Shown: in pieces, positions 8,813 to 16,998 of the stretch
How positions within the stretch are numbered: position 1 is the stretch's first letter
How the letters are laid out: every line of letters begins with the position of its first letter
From: Arthrobacter globiformis
GTDB taxonomy: Bacteria; Actinomycetota; Actinomycetes; Actinomycetales; Micrococcaceae
Assembly (NCBI RefSeq): GCF_003261175.1
Contig: NZ_QLNP01000098.1
Coordinates: 1-64,000 of the forward strand
Direction of reading: 5' to 3'
DNA: 64,000 bases
The notes under the pieces: generated by a model
Seen by the model: only the letters and a program-made list of their open reading frames with translations
The model's database searches: none
Told to the model about the DNA's origin: nothing
Made by a program: the position numbers and the translations under genes

Positions 8813-10339
8813 ATGACGGAAACGAAGGTATTCCTCCTGCCCGACCTCGGCGAAGGGCTGACAGAAGCCGAGCTCTTGAACTGGCTCGTGGCGGTCGGCG
8901 ACGAAATCCGAGTGGATCAGCCCATCGCCGAAGTGGAAACCGCAAAATCAGTGGTGGAGGTCCCTTCTCCGTACGCCGGCACCGTCGCCAAACTGCATGG
9001 TGAACCGGGTCAAACCCTGGACGTAGGCAAGCCCCTGATCTCCGTGACTCCATTGGCGCCGCTGGTTGAGCCGTTCGGAACCAGCACCCCACTGGCCGAA
9101 CCCGTCGAATTCCAAGCGGCCGCAAGCGAAACCCCCGTCATTGAGACTGTCGAAGCCTCGGAAACCGCGGCAGCCGAAACCTACCGGACTGAAGAAAGGG
9201 CGGGCTCAGGCAACGTCCTCATTGGCTACGGAACGCCTGGCGGCACGGCAACTGTCCGGCGAACCCGGCCACGCCGCGTAAATCGGCCGGCTGAGCCTGT
9301 CGAAACCAAGCGCCCGGACTCCGAGAATAAGCTCACCAGCCCAGCAGACGATGCTCTCCTCCTGCGCACCCGAGTCCCCGGGAAACTCGGTGCTGTCATC
9401 TCTCCGCTTGTCCGCCGAATGGCCAAGGAGCACGGCGTAGACCTCGGGCCCATGCACGGCTCCGGGGACAGCGGTCTGATCCTGCGACGTGATGTCGAGG
9501 CGGCAATCAATGCGCGGGTCATCGAGCCTGTCGAAGCCAAGCCAGCCGAGGCCCCATCAGTTGAGCCTGGCGAAACCAGGCCAGCTGAAGCAACGCACGC
9601 CATCGACACTCGCACTGGCCTGGGAATCACCAGTCGCACACCTGTACGAGGCGTCCGCAAAGCCGTAGCTGCCAACATGTCCCGAAGCCGCTCGGAAATA
9701 CCCGAAGCAACAGTTTGGGTCGACGTTGATGCCACGGCCCTTGTGAACCTACGTACGGAACTCAAGAAATCCGGCCCGAGTGGTACCCCAGGGCTGCTTG
9801 CCTTCATTGCCCGCTTTGTCACCGCAGGCTTGAAGAAGTATCCGGAGCTGAACACCCGCTTCGTCAGCAGGGAGGACACCTCTGGCGGGGAGTCCCAGGA
9901 GATCCTGGCGTTTGATGGGGTGAACCTAGGGTTCGCCGCTCAAACGGACCGGGGGTTGGTGGTGCCTTCTATCCGCAACGCTGAGAAACTGAGTGCAAGC
10001 AAACTCGACGAAGAAATTAAGCGGCTGACCGCCGTCGTGCGCGACGGCAAGGCGACCCCAACGGAACTGGGCAGCGGAACCTTCACGCTTAATAACTATG
10101 GCGTGTTTGGCGTGGATGGTTCGGCGGCAATCATCAATTATCCCGAGGTGGCTATCCTCGGAATTGGCAGGATTATCGACAAGCCGTGGGTCGTCGAAGG
10201 CGACCTTGCCGTCCGCAAAGTCACTGAGCTGACGCTGACCTTTGACCACCGCGTCTGCGATGGCGGTACGGCAGCCGGATTCCTTCGTTATGTTGCGGAT
10301 GCGATCGAGGGCCCGACTTCGCTTTTGGCCGATTTATAA
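8813..10339 (+). CDS. bkdC: Dihydrolipoamide acyltransferase (E2) of 2-oxoacid dehydrogenase
   Basis: Core E2 enzyme of 508 residues. A lipoyl domain occupies residues 1-85 with the lipoyl lysine in VETAKSVVEVPSPY. A long Glu/Pro/Thr-rich linker follows. The peripheral subunit-binding domain is near residues 195-235 (VISPLVRRMAKEHGVDL), and the acyltransferase domain from about 280 ends with the catalytic TFDHRVCDGG. The linker is unusual: it contains repeated EPVE(T/A)K-type segments encoded by copies of a GAGCCTGTCGAAACC-like DNA motif. No E3 gene is adjacent, so E3 must come from elsewhere. A perfect terminator follows. Confidence 0.9.
   Translation: MTETKVFLLPDLGEGLTEAELLNWLVAVGDEIRVDQPIAEVETAKSVVEVPSPYAGTVAKLHGEPGQTLDVGKPLISVTPLAPLVEPFGTSTPLAEPVEFQAAASETPVIETVEASETAAAETYRTEERAGSGNVLIGYGTPGGTATVRRTRPRRVNRPAEPVETKRPDSENKLTSPADDALLLRTRVPGKLGAVISPLVRRMAKEHGVDLGPMHGSGDSGLILRRDVEAAINARVIEPVEAKPAEAPSVEPGETRPAEATHAIDTRTGLGITSRTPVRGVRKAVAANMSRSRSEIPEATVWVDVDATALVNLRTELKKSGPSGTPGLLAFIARFVTAGLKKYPELNTRFVSREDTSGGESQEILAFDGVNLGFAAQTDRGLVVPSIRNAEKLSASKLDEEIKRLTAVVRDGKATPTELGSGTFTLNNYGVFGVDGSAAIINYPEVAILGIGRIIDKPWVVEGDLAVRKVTELTLTFDHRVCDGGTAAGFLRYVADAIEGPTSLLADL
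9061..9580 (+). repeat. Dispersed REP-like motif inside the E2 linker
   Basis: Related copies of TGAGCCTGTCGAAACC occur near 9063-9085, 9140-9156, 9291-9308, 9521-9538 and 9560-9578, all in the same strand and phase. The first is a full palindrome with GCTGGTT and AACCAGC arms. The motif resembles an interspersed element common between genes in Micrococcales genomes; here it is translated. Confidence 0.6.
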
Positions 10340-10367
10340 AACGAACGTATCGGCATTCAGGTGATCG

Positions 10368-10399
10368 GTCCTTCGCCGCCGCTTTCGGCGGCGAAGGAC
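10368..10399 (+). terminator. Terminator of the dehydrogenase operon
   Basis: A perfect 14-bp stem GTCCTTCGCCGCCG with a CTTT loop lies 28 bases after the E2 stop. There is no long T-run. It may serve both strands, since a small gene ends just beyond it on the other strand. Confidence 0.8.
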
Positions 10400-10407
10400 T
10401 GTAGGTC

Positions 10408-10542
10408 CTACAGCGTTGTGTCTGAGTGGTCGCTGCACCTTACGAGAGCCACGAGCCCTCTTCCGTCATCCTTGTATGACGTGACGTGGTTGGTGATCGT
10501 ATTGCAGGTCTCGCAGAAGTGCTTCTGTTGTTTAGTCCCCAT
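10408..10542 (-). CDS. Small Cys/His protein, zinc-ribbon-like, unknown function
   Basis: 44 residues: a CETC pair near residues 10-13, then CSDH near 36-39, with HFCETCNTITNHVTSY at the start. The CxxC plus CxxH spacing would fit a very small zinc site, but only three Cys are present. The best support is upstream: a perfect TATAAT (10549-10554 on this strand) stands six bases before the ATG with no ribosome site, the layout of a leaderless gene. The stop lies nine bases beyond the dehydrogenase terminator hairpin. Similarity to known families was not recognised. Confidence 0.55.
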   Translation of the reverse strand: MGTKQQKHFCETCNTITNHVTSYKDDGRGLVALVRCSDHSDTTL

Positions 10543-10548
10543 GGCCAG

Positions 10549-10554
10549 ATTATA
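10549..10554 (-). promoter_or_regulatory. Consensus -10 box for a leaderless small gene
   Basis: TATAAT on the minus strand, followed by CTGGCC and then ATG at 10542. Transcription would start at or next to the start codon. Confidence 0.6.
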
Positions 10555-10705
10555 CCTAGCGCGGTGTTTCGAATGAGTGAATTTGCGGCTACGCGCTGGG
10601 TTCCCGCCGGTCTGGCGCTATAGGCGCTTCCCTGATAATCCCAAGCTAGATGAGTACAATCGAGGCCAGAAGATCGCAGATGGTCCCCTGATGTATGGAG
10701 AAACA

Positions 10706-11521
10706 ATGTCACGATGGCTCGACGTCGGCGCGGACAACTATGTGCTGGTGACTGAAGGTTCAAAGCTCAACACCGGCCTGATCGTAGGAACCGAACGGGC
10801 CATGGTGATCGACACTGGATGTGGACCGAGGCAAGGCAAGGAAATCCTGGACGCCGTGCGGGAGAAGACCCGGCTGCCGCTTGTGGTGGTGAACACCCAC
10901 GCACACTATGACCACTTCTTTGGCAACGCGGTCTTCACCGAGGCCGGCGTCGAGGAGTTCTGGGCGCACGAGAACTGCGCCGAGGAGATCGGTGAGGACG
11001 GCGAAGCACAGCGCAGTGAGGTCACGGAGACCGAACCTGAAATGGCTGCTGGCGACGGCGAGCACGTGGAGATCGTCGTCCCCAACGCAATCGTCCGTGA
11101 CCAGCCCGTGCTCGTGGACCTCGGGGGGCAGACTGTCACGCTGTTCCACCTGGGCCGCGGGCATACAGACGGTGACCTCCTGGTGGGTACCACCACCACC
11201 CTGTTCGCTGGCGACCTCGTAGAACAGGGGTCGTACCCGTCTTTCGAAGATTCTTACCCGGAGGAGTGGGCCGACGCGCTCCGGCACCTCTCGGCTCTCC
11301 GGCACCGCTACGAGTTCCTAGTCCCGGGGCACGGCGAACCCTGTAGCGACCGGTTCGTGAAGACCATGGCCGACACCATGACTACGGCCGTCCGGCAGGC
11401 GCGGCAGTCAATCCGTGACACTCCTGCAGACGCCACCAAGGCCATTCCGGTTCTGCCGTACGGACCTGAGCAATCCCGCTGGTTCATCAAGCGGCTGCAA
11501 GAGACCCGCTCGCAGCACTGA
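10706..11521 (+). CDS. Metallo-beta-lactamase-fold hydrolase
   Basis: 271 residues from the ATG at 10706, chosen because GGAG stands five bases upstream; earlier in-frame ATGs at 10577 and 10691 lack this. The zinc motif HAHYDH is near residue 68, further ligands lie in LGRGHTDGDLLV and FAGDLVEQGSYP, and the final His is in VPGHGEP. This is the glyoxalase-II-like branch of the superfamily; the substrate cannot be told from sequence. It stands alone after the dehydrogenase operon, separated by the opposing small gene. Confidence 0.85.
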   Translation: MSRWLDVGADNYVLVTEGSKLNTGLIVGTERAMVIDTGCGPRQGKEILDAVREKTRLPLVVVNTHAHYDHFFGNAVFTEAGVEEFWAHENCAEEIGEDGEAQRSEVTETEPEMAAGDGEHVEIVVPNAIVRDQPVLVDLGGQTVTLFHLGRGHTDGDLLVGTTTTLFAGDLVEQGSYPSFEDSYPEEWADALRHLSALRHRYEFLVPGHGEPCSDRFVKTMADTMTTAVRQARQSIRDTPADATKAIPVLPYGPEQSRWFIKRLQETRSQH

Positions 11522-11614
11522 TCCGAGTACTCCCTGCTTTCGGGTACCTGACACACGGAAAGACAGGTAGTAACTACGCTGGGGGCACGCGACAAACCTC
11601 CCTAGGTTTGCTTC

Positions 11615-11869
11615 ATGAACACCGGAATCAGTGGAGCCTTTCGCCGCTTCGTCGAGCAATACGTCGTGGCTGATGACCCATTCCCAGAGCGCTCCTGGCT
11701 GGACCAGCAGGACATGCCCCGAGTGAAGCAGCGCTCAAGGGCGGCCGTAGCCGGACTGCCAGTGGAGCCGCTCCCGCCACTCCTCGACCGTTCAGCTCGG
11801 CACCCTCAGCCACTGCGGCGGAGAACCCGCAGCCACGATGCCACCATCGCTACCCGCGACGGCAGTTGA
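11615..11869 (+). CDS. Small hypothetical protein, probably leaderless
   Basis: 84 residues beginning MNTGISGAFRRFVEQYVVAD, then a Pro/Arg-rich tail. No family recognised. Support comes from a TAGGTT -10-like box (11603-11608) exactly six bases before the ATG, the same geometry as at 34272 and 38368. The tail composition is less convincing than the first 40 residues, so the 3' part may be degraded. Confidence 0.35.
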   Translation: MNTGISGAFRRFVEQYVVADDPFPERSWLDQQDMPRVKQRSRAAVAGLPVEPLPPLLDRSARHPQPLRRRTRSHDATIATRDGS

Positions 11870-11955
11870 CTACTCCTGGGTGCCAGTGCGCTCCTTGAGC
11901 CATTCTTGAGGATTGCCTGAGCTTTCCTTGAGCTTGGGTATCTACCATCTCTTGC

Positions 11956-12099
11956 GTGAGGACATATGGGGGTGCTCGGTACGGTAGGGGATCGCGGAGG
12001 GAGCTCCGCAGCCGCCGGCTTCGTGCGCTGTCCTACATTGGGCTCGCAGCCCTGGCGGCGACAACTGCTGTGGTGGTGGTGTTGGCCCTTCGGAGATAG
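11956..12099 (+). CDS. Very small putative membrane protein
   Basis: 47 residues from GTG: an Arg-rich start (YGRGSRRELRSRRLR) followed by one hydrophobic helix (ALSYIGLAALAATTAVVVVL) and a terminal RR. Such basic-then-hydrophobic miniproteins are common in actinobacteria. There is no ribosome site; TATCTA stands 11 bases upstream. It precedes two other small membrane proteins. Confidence 0.4.
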   Translation: MRTYGGARYGRGSRRELRSRRLRALSYIGLAALAATTAVVVVLALRR

Positions 12100-12306
12100 C
12101 GACACAGCCGGTCTGGTCCGGCTCGATAAGTGAATATTTGACTGACTTGGCGAGGCGGGCGTGTCCGATTGGACAGCGCCCTTAAATGCTAAGTAGGCTG
12201 GCGAACGATCCGAAAATGGGGGATCCACTTCCAGTCAGTTTGCCGCACCCAGAGCAGTGCTGCTCTGGAGGCGTCGAAAGTACTGCCGCGTACGGAGGTC
12301 TGCACC

Positions 12307-12462
12307 GTGGCTTTCACAGATTTTGTTCTTGCGCTGTCCGGCCTGCTCGGCAGCCTGCTCCTTCCCTTCGCCGGGCTGTACTGGATGCTGCGGGTAAGGC
12401 GCCGCGCCGTTACTCCCTCTGCGGTCAGGGTACCCGCCGTGGCCCCGGGGCCGGTGAAGTAG
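12307..12462 (+). CDS. Small membrane protein, unknown function
   Basis: 51 residues from GTG 12307, with a perfect GGAGG eight bases upstream. The N-terminal hydrophobic stretch (FVLALSGLLGSLLLPFAGLY) is one transmembrane helix, followed by a basic segment (RVRRRAV) and a Pro/Val-rich tail. The next small gene starts three bases after the stop, so the two are probably co-expressed. No family recognised. Confidence 0.6.
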   Translation: MAFTDFVLALSGLLGSLLLPFAGLYWMLRVRRRAVTPSAVRVPAVAPGPVK

Positions 12463-12464
12463 GC

Positions 12465-12584
12465 GTGCCTTACATCGACATCAACCCTCACCGCAGTCGA
12501 CCCAAGTGGTGGAGCTATGTCGCGTTGGGGATTCTCTTGGTGGTCACGGTGTCAGTGGTGGCCGCTGCTCTCATGCATGTCTGA
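12465..12584 (+). CDS. Small membrane protein, unknown function
   Basis: 39 residues from GTG 12465: a short polar start (PYIDINPHRSRPKWW), then one transmembrane helix (YVALGILLVVTVSVVAAALM). It lies directly after the preceding small membrane gene, which suggests a two-gene unit with a shared membrane role. A hairpin terminator follows 40 bases later. Confidence 0.5.
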   Translation: MPYIDINPHRSRPKWWSYVALGILLVVTVSVVAAALMHV

Positions 12585-12623
12585 AGAGGTGTTCTTCGGC
12601 GGCTGACTAATGGGGTTAGCAAG

Positions 12624-12654
12624 GGTGCTGGCCAGTTCGCGCTCCGCCAGCACC
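12624..12654 (+). terminator. Hairpin after the small membrane pair
   Basis: Perfect 9-bp inverted repeat GGTGCTGGC/GCCAGCACC with a 13-base loop. A TAGAAT box begins at 12655 and may be the -10 of the next gene. Confidence 0.6.
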
Positions 12655-12727
12655 TAGAATAGCTATTTGAACCAGACCGAATGACCACCGCAGCGGGACG
12701 CTGCTGCGAGTCCCGGGGGGACCGAAC

Positions 12728-13972
12728 ATGCCCAGACCAGTGGATGACCGATTAGCCGAGGCCGACACCGACGAGGAGCAGCCCGAGCTCCGCCGCCGCC
12801 GCTACCGCCGCCGCAATGATGACGGCTCCGACGCTTGGACAGGAACCTTTCCCGCCGTGACACCCGAACCCGCCGCACCGCCGTTGCCCGTCCGCAGTTC
12901 GTCTTGGGCGGAGGCGGCGGCCGTCGCGGACGCACTTAGCGACGCCCCTCCTGCGCCTGCTGCCCCGCCGACGCCGCTCCGCCGCCCGGCGGCTGCCCCG
13001 CCGTCGCGCGACCCGGAGAGCCGGGTACAACCCGAAGTTGCAGAAGCGGATGCCACCGCACTGCCGACGTCGTTCGTCCGCGAGCAGAAGCCGCGCCCGA
13101 AGAAGGGCTTCCGGGGCTTCCTGTACCGGGCCAGCGGCGGTTCCTGGAACCTCGGCCCCAGCGCCCATGAACGTGAGGAAGACGAGCTGGCACGCCGGAT
13201 CTCGCGCCAGCTGCAGGGCAGCTTCAACACCGCCGTGCTCAGCCTGAAGGGTGGTATCGGCAAGACGTCCACCACAGTGGGCGTGGGCCTCACCCTCGCG
13301 GAGTTCCGCGGCGACCCGCCCTGCGCCATCGACGCTAACCCGGACTCGGGTGACCTCGTGGAGCGCGCCCTCGGCGAGGGCATCTACCAGAAGGCCACCC
13401 CGCGGACCATCACGGACCTGCTTAAGAACATTGACTCGGTCAGCTCGCTTACCGAACTGTCCCGCTACATGCACCACTCCGGCCGGCTGCACCTGATCGC
13501 CGGGGAGCAGGACCCCGAGGTGTCCGATTCCCTTACCGCTGAGGAGTACCTGCGGATCCGCAAGCTCATCTCCAGCTACTACTCCGTGGCGCTGACGGAC
13601 TGCGGGACGGGTGTCACGCACAACGCGATGAGCGGCATCCTGCAGTCCGCGGACAACCTGATCATCGCGGCCGGCTATGCCGTGAGCGGCGCAAAGCGCG
13701 CCCGGAGCACCCTGCAGTGGCTCGCCGGCCACGGGTACGAGGAACTCGCCCGCAACGCGATCGTGGTGATCACGGACAAGGACGAGGTTTCCTCCCGGGT
13801 GGATAAGGACGCCATCGAGGAACACCTAGCCGGAATGTGCCGCGAGCTGATCGCGGTGCCGCATGACAGGGGAGTAGCCGACGGCGACCTGGTCACCCTG
13901 GACCACCTGAAGCCGGAGACACGCCGCGCGTACAAGGAGATTGCTGCTGCGATCGTGGACGGGTACCGGTAG
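12728..13972 (+). CDS. MinD/ParA-like P-loop ATPase with long disordered N-terminus
   Basis: 414 residues. The first 140 are charged then Pro/Ala-rich and likely disordered. A short GFRGFLYRASGGSWNLGPSA segment leads into the ATPase. A deviant Walker A (LKGGIGKTST, near 173-182) is followed by CAIDANPDSGDLVERALGE and a Walker B-like VALTDCGTG. This architecture matches the MinD-like ATPases found with actinobacterial type VII secretion and septum loci (EspI-like), but no ESX genes are present here, so the role is open. The start has GGGGGGA about eight bases upstream. Confidence 0.82.
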   Translation: MPRPVDDRLAEADTDEEQPELRRRRYRRRNDDGSDAWTGTFPAVTPEPAAPPLPVRSSSWAEAAAVADALSDAPPAPAAPPTPLRRPAAAPPSRDPESRVQPEVAEADATALPTSFVREQKPRPKKGFRGFLYRASGGSWNLGPSAHEREEDELARRISRQLQGSFNTAVLSLKGGIGKTSTTVGVGLTLAEFRGDPPCAIDANPDSGDLVERALGEGIYQKATPRTITDLLKNIDSVSSLTELSRYMHHSGRLHLIAGEQDPEVSDSLTAEEYLRIRKLISSYYSVALTDCGTGVTHNAMSGILQSADNLIIAAGYAVSGAKRARSTLQWLAGHGYEELARNAIVVITDKDEVSSRVDKDAIEEHLAGMCRELIAVPHDRGVADGDLVTLDHLKPETRRAYKEIAAAIVDGYR

Positions 13973-14073
13973 AGTCCGGTCACTGACGGCGCACTGTATG
14001 GCGTCCTGCGGGGTCGGCCTCGTCACCAAGCTCACCGCTGTAAGGGCACTTCACCGGTCTTATGGAGCCCTAT

Positions 14074-14229
14074 ATGCTTCCTGTCATGACCGACAGAGCT
14101 GGGCAGGTGTATGCCCGTGTAGGCGGGGTGCTGCTGGGTGCAGCGACCGGGATGTTCGCCGCCGGCTTGGCACCAGGCACCGCTAACTGGTGGGTCATAG
14201 GCGCGCTCTCGGTATCGATGGGCGCATAG
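14074..14229 (+). CDS. Very small hydrophobic protein
   Basis: 51 residues from ATG 14074, with GGAG six bases upstream. Two Gly/Ala-rich hydrophobic stretches (VGGVLLGAATGMFAAGLAP and WWVIGALSVSMGA) suggest a membrane hairpin. Alternative starts are ATG 14062 and 14086. No family recognised; a chance frame is possible. Confidence 0.35.
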   Translation: MLPVMTDRAGQVYARVGGVLLGAATGMFAAGLAPGTANWWVIGALSVSMGA

Positions 14230-14283
14230 GCGGGGCTTGGATCAATTTGCCACTGGCCTTTGCCTGGGCGCCGACCGAAGCGC

Positions 14284-14613
14284 ATGCTCATCGCAGCGGA
14301 TGCTCATGCGTTGTCCGGAGAGATGATGGCCTGGCTGCAGGAACGGACACATGACGATCCCACCACGGAACTGGACTGGGAAGACTGGGAGCGCTCTAAT
14401 AGCCGCCTGCACAGATTCAGCCAGGCGACGAGAGCGAAGTGGCAGCAGAAGTTTGCCGTCCGGGCCTCGGCGCTGTTCGATGAACTCGTAAAAAACGGGG
14501 CCGTGCCTGTGGAGTGGGGTAGAGAAACGTTCCAGGACGCTGTAAACCCTGTCGTCATGCAAGGTGTCGCAAGGCAGCTTGGCGAAATGGCGGCTTCTCT
14601 CACGCGACGGTAA
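14284..14613 (+). CDS. Hypothetical protein, possibly phage-derived
   Basis: 109 residues from the first ATG at 14284 (the frame is open from 14260). Mostly helical and charged: LSGEMMAWLQERTHDD, then a W/D-rich segment and KWQQKFAVRASALFDELV. No family recognised. It lies just before two SGNH hydrolase genes and phage-like debris, which suggests an accessory or prophage origin. Confidence 0.5.
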   Translation: MLIAADAHALSGEMMAWLQERTHDDPTTELDWEDWERSNSRLHRFSQATRAKWQQKFAVRASALFDELVKNGAVPVEWGRETFQDAVNPVVMQGVARQLGEMAASLTRR

Positions 14614-14674
14614 CGCTGACTTTCTTTCAGGGCCGTAGAATGTTGGCATTCCGTATCTGCTTTTTGGGGGACTT

Positions 14675-15400
14675 GTGCGCCGTTGGAAGTATCTGTTGCT
14701 TGCCGTGCTCGCGATTGCTGCGTTCGCCGTTGCCGGGGCCGCGTTGATGCGCCCGGCGCCCGTAGCGACTACGCAGCCTGTCCCGACTACGACTATCGCT
14801 CCGAAGAAGATGCCGCGGCTGCTGGTGATCGGTGACTCGTACTCGGGCGGCAGCAACGAGGGCGGGAACAAAGAGAAGGGCTGGCCAGTGCTGGCCCAGA
14901 CGCAAGTCACGTCTGACGGTTCCCGGCTTCATCTCGATCTTCAGGCCCGCGGCGGTTCCGGCTATGTGCTCGTCGGCCCCACCGGCCAGAACTTCCAGCA
15001 AGCCCTGGCCTCCGCAAAGGGCGCACCATATGACGTCGTGCTCGTGTTCGGCTCCATCAACGACCAGCCCGCGGACGTGACCAGCGTGGACAAGGCTGCC
15101 CGCGACCTCTACGCCGCCGCATTGAAGGCTTCACCCAAGGCGGAGCTAATCGTCGTCGGCCCCTCATGGATGAACGACGATCCCACACCTGAAGTCCTGG
15201 CCATTCGTGACGTGCTGCGGAACGCCGCGGCAGCAAGTAGGGCAACGTTCGTGGACCCGATCGCGGACAAGTGGTTTATGGGCGAAGCAACGCAGTATAT
15301 CGGCAAGGACGGCAAGCACCCGACGGACGCCGGTCACGTCTACATGGCAGACCGGCTGGCGCCCGTCATCAAGAAAGCCGTGACGAGCGCCAGCAAGTAG
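14675..15400 (+). CDS. Membrane-anchored or secreted SGNH/GDSL hydrolase
   Basis: 241 residues from GTG 14675. An uncleaved or cleavable signal anchor (residues 5-27) is followed by a Thr/Pro linker and an SGNH domain: block I LLVIGDSYSGG with the nucleophile Ser near residue 55, block III FGSINDQ, and block V KHPTDAGH with the Asp/His pair. Probably an extracellular esterase or acyl hydrolase of unknown substrate. A second SGNH gene on the opposite strand ends directly after its stop, so the two are convergent. Confidence 0.8.
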   Translation: MRRWKYLLLAVLAIAAFAVAGAALMRPAPVATTQPVPTTTIAPKKMPRLLVIGDSYSGGSNEGGNKEKGWPVLAQTQVTSDGSRLHLDLQARGGSGYVLVGPTGQNFQQALASAKGAPYDVVLVFGSINDQPADVTSVDKAARDLYAAALKASPKAELIVVGPSWMNDDPTPEVLAIRDVLRNAAAASRATFVDPIADKWFMGEATQYIGKDGKHPTDAGHVYMADRLAPVIKKAVTSASK

Positions 15401-16671
15401 CTAGCCGAGGTTGGTCGGAAGGCCGAGCTTGGTCAGGTTCCTCACGGTGGCCCGGTCCACGTTGTAGGTTCCTCCGCCGTTGCACAGCACTTGGAACAGC
15501 AGAGTCGTCGTCCCTGCCGGGATGGTCGCCGGTGGCGTGACCAGGATGCCCGAGCGGGACCAGGACGGGAAGTTGTCCGTCGAGGTCGGGGCGAAACACA
15601 TCGACTGAGCCAGGTCGGTGGTGGTGGAACCGTTGTACGCCTGGAGGCGCGTGGAGAAGCCCTGCGTCTTGGCGGCGGCTGCCGGGTCCGGGTTCGAGAT
15701 GTCGAACTCGATGGCACTGATCACCACATCTCCGACGCTGAGCGTTGTGCCGTTCACGGCGATGTTGTGCTGGATGGTTCCGTTGGACCCGTTGGACCCG
15801 TTGGACCCGTTGGACCCGTTGGACCCGTTGGCGACGGTGATGGACTGCCACCGACCATTCACGCCGTCCGTGCGGGCGATCCTGCTGAAAGCCCCAGCGG
15901 CGAGGTTCGGCGTTGACCAGAGTGTCGGAACCGTGCCCGCGCCGCCGTCCTTGGACCTTCCGGCCGTGACGAGGTTGGCGGAGTCGCCCTGCGCGTGGGA
16001 TACAACCCGGCGCGGCGGCACGAGCTGCTTGATGACGTTGGCCAGTAGCCTGCCGGACGCCGCTGCCCCGATGGGGTTGGTGTGGGTGTTGTCGCGGTTG
16101 TACCCGATTTCGTAGTTCCCGAGTTCTCCCGCGTGGACTTCGAAGTAGTCCACGAGAACGATGTTGGGGCGTTTCTGCGCCTGCTGCCTGATCCACTCGT
16201 TCAGGTCATCCAGCCAGACCCGCATCGACCCGGTGTAGATGCCATACGGGGGCAGCGTGCCGACGATGACGCGGATGCCGGCGCGTTCGTAGGTATCCCA
16301 CATGGCGAGCTTATCCACCTTGGCCTGGGCCACCAGCGCGTCACTGACAAGGTTGTTCGTCCCGGACAGCTCATGCACCCAGCCGGGCTTGAGTGCGAGC
16401 ACGTCGCCGATGGTGTCCCGGATTTGTCCCGTGGTCCAGCCGCCCTTGCCGGTGTTTCCCAGAAGCTGGAGACGGTGGCCGGAGAGGGCCTGCGCCCAGG
16501 TGGCGTATCCGATACCGAGGTAGGAGTTGTTGCGACGCCTGTCAGGAGTTTATTGTCACGGGCGTAGCCGCCGTCAGCGGTGTGGGAGTCGCCGTGGTAG
16601 ACGATGGTCTGGGGGCGCGGAAGGTGGATACGGGCGTTGGCTTTGCCCATGCCGAGGGTTACGGGGTCCAT
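15401..16671 (-). pseudogene. SGNH hydrolase with collagen-like Gly-Ser-Asn repeats, frameshifted
   Basis: The N-terminal part (MDPVTLGMGKANARIHL, then the catalytic HGDSHTADGGYARDNK) reads in one frame from 16671. From about 16530 the homologous continuation (NNSYLGIGYATWAQALSGH) is in another frame, running to 15401. In that frame a stop lies just upstream of the junction, so no single frame gives the whole protein. The later part has a NTHTNPIGA block V, five tandem 9-bp repeats encoding (GSN)n, and a beta-rich C-terminal domain. The start overlaps the preceding phage-like frame (TGATG). It is either a recent pseudogene or a one-base assembly error. Confidence 0.7.
15782..15826 (-). repeat. 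Five tandem 9-bp repeats in the SGNH gene
   Basis: GTTGGACCC is repeated five times in perfect copies, encoding a Gly-Ser-Asn run. Such a tract can change length by slippage without changing frame. Confidence 0.85.
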
Positions 16672-16958
16672 CAGGCGGCCTCAATTCCAGTCAGGTTGCC
16701 ATCGGTGTAGGTGTACGTCCGGGTGACGCCGAGGCAGGTGTCCGTGGCTACCGTGCCATCCGTGTTGTAGGTGTACGTCGTGGTGATCCCGCCCTCGGTC
16801 ACGAACGCCACCGTTCCGTCCGTGTTGTAGGTGATCGACTGGTCAGCGAAGGCGCTGGCATAAGTGGCATTTTGTTCACTCGAACGTGTCCCATTTGAAT
16901 CTCGGCGAGACCGAGCGATCGTTATCTTTTTGTGATAAATACTCTTGTCCTGATTAAA
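16671..16958 (-). pseudogene. C-terminal fragment of a phage-tail-like protein
   Basis: An open frame without a start codon, ending at the TGA that overlaps the SGNH start. It reads KKITIARSRRDSNGTRSSEQ, then two related beta-hairpin units (ITYNTDGTVAFVTEGGITT and YTYNTDGTVATDT) and a tail ending GNLTGIEAA. Such TYTYNTDGTV repeats occur in tail-associated proteins of Arthrobacter phages. The 5' part is missing at the boundary with the acyltransferase gene, so this marks one end of a prophage remnant. Confidence 0.55.
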
Positions 16959-16998
16959 CTAGACCTTTCGCCACCGTCTCACCGAGGGAGAACGAACT

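Noticed and set aside
12752-13825. 357-codon minus-strand frame
   Set aside because: Antisense to the MinD-like ATPase with clear P-loop motifs.
12728-13972. A type VII secretion locus around the MinD-like gene
   Set aside because: No EccC ATPase, WXG100 pair or mycosin gene nearby.
14000-16960. A complete prophage
   Set aside because: No integrase, terminase, capsid or portal gene and no attachment site; only tail-like and SGNH fragments.
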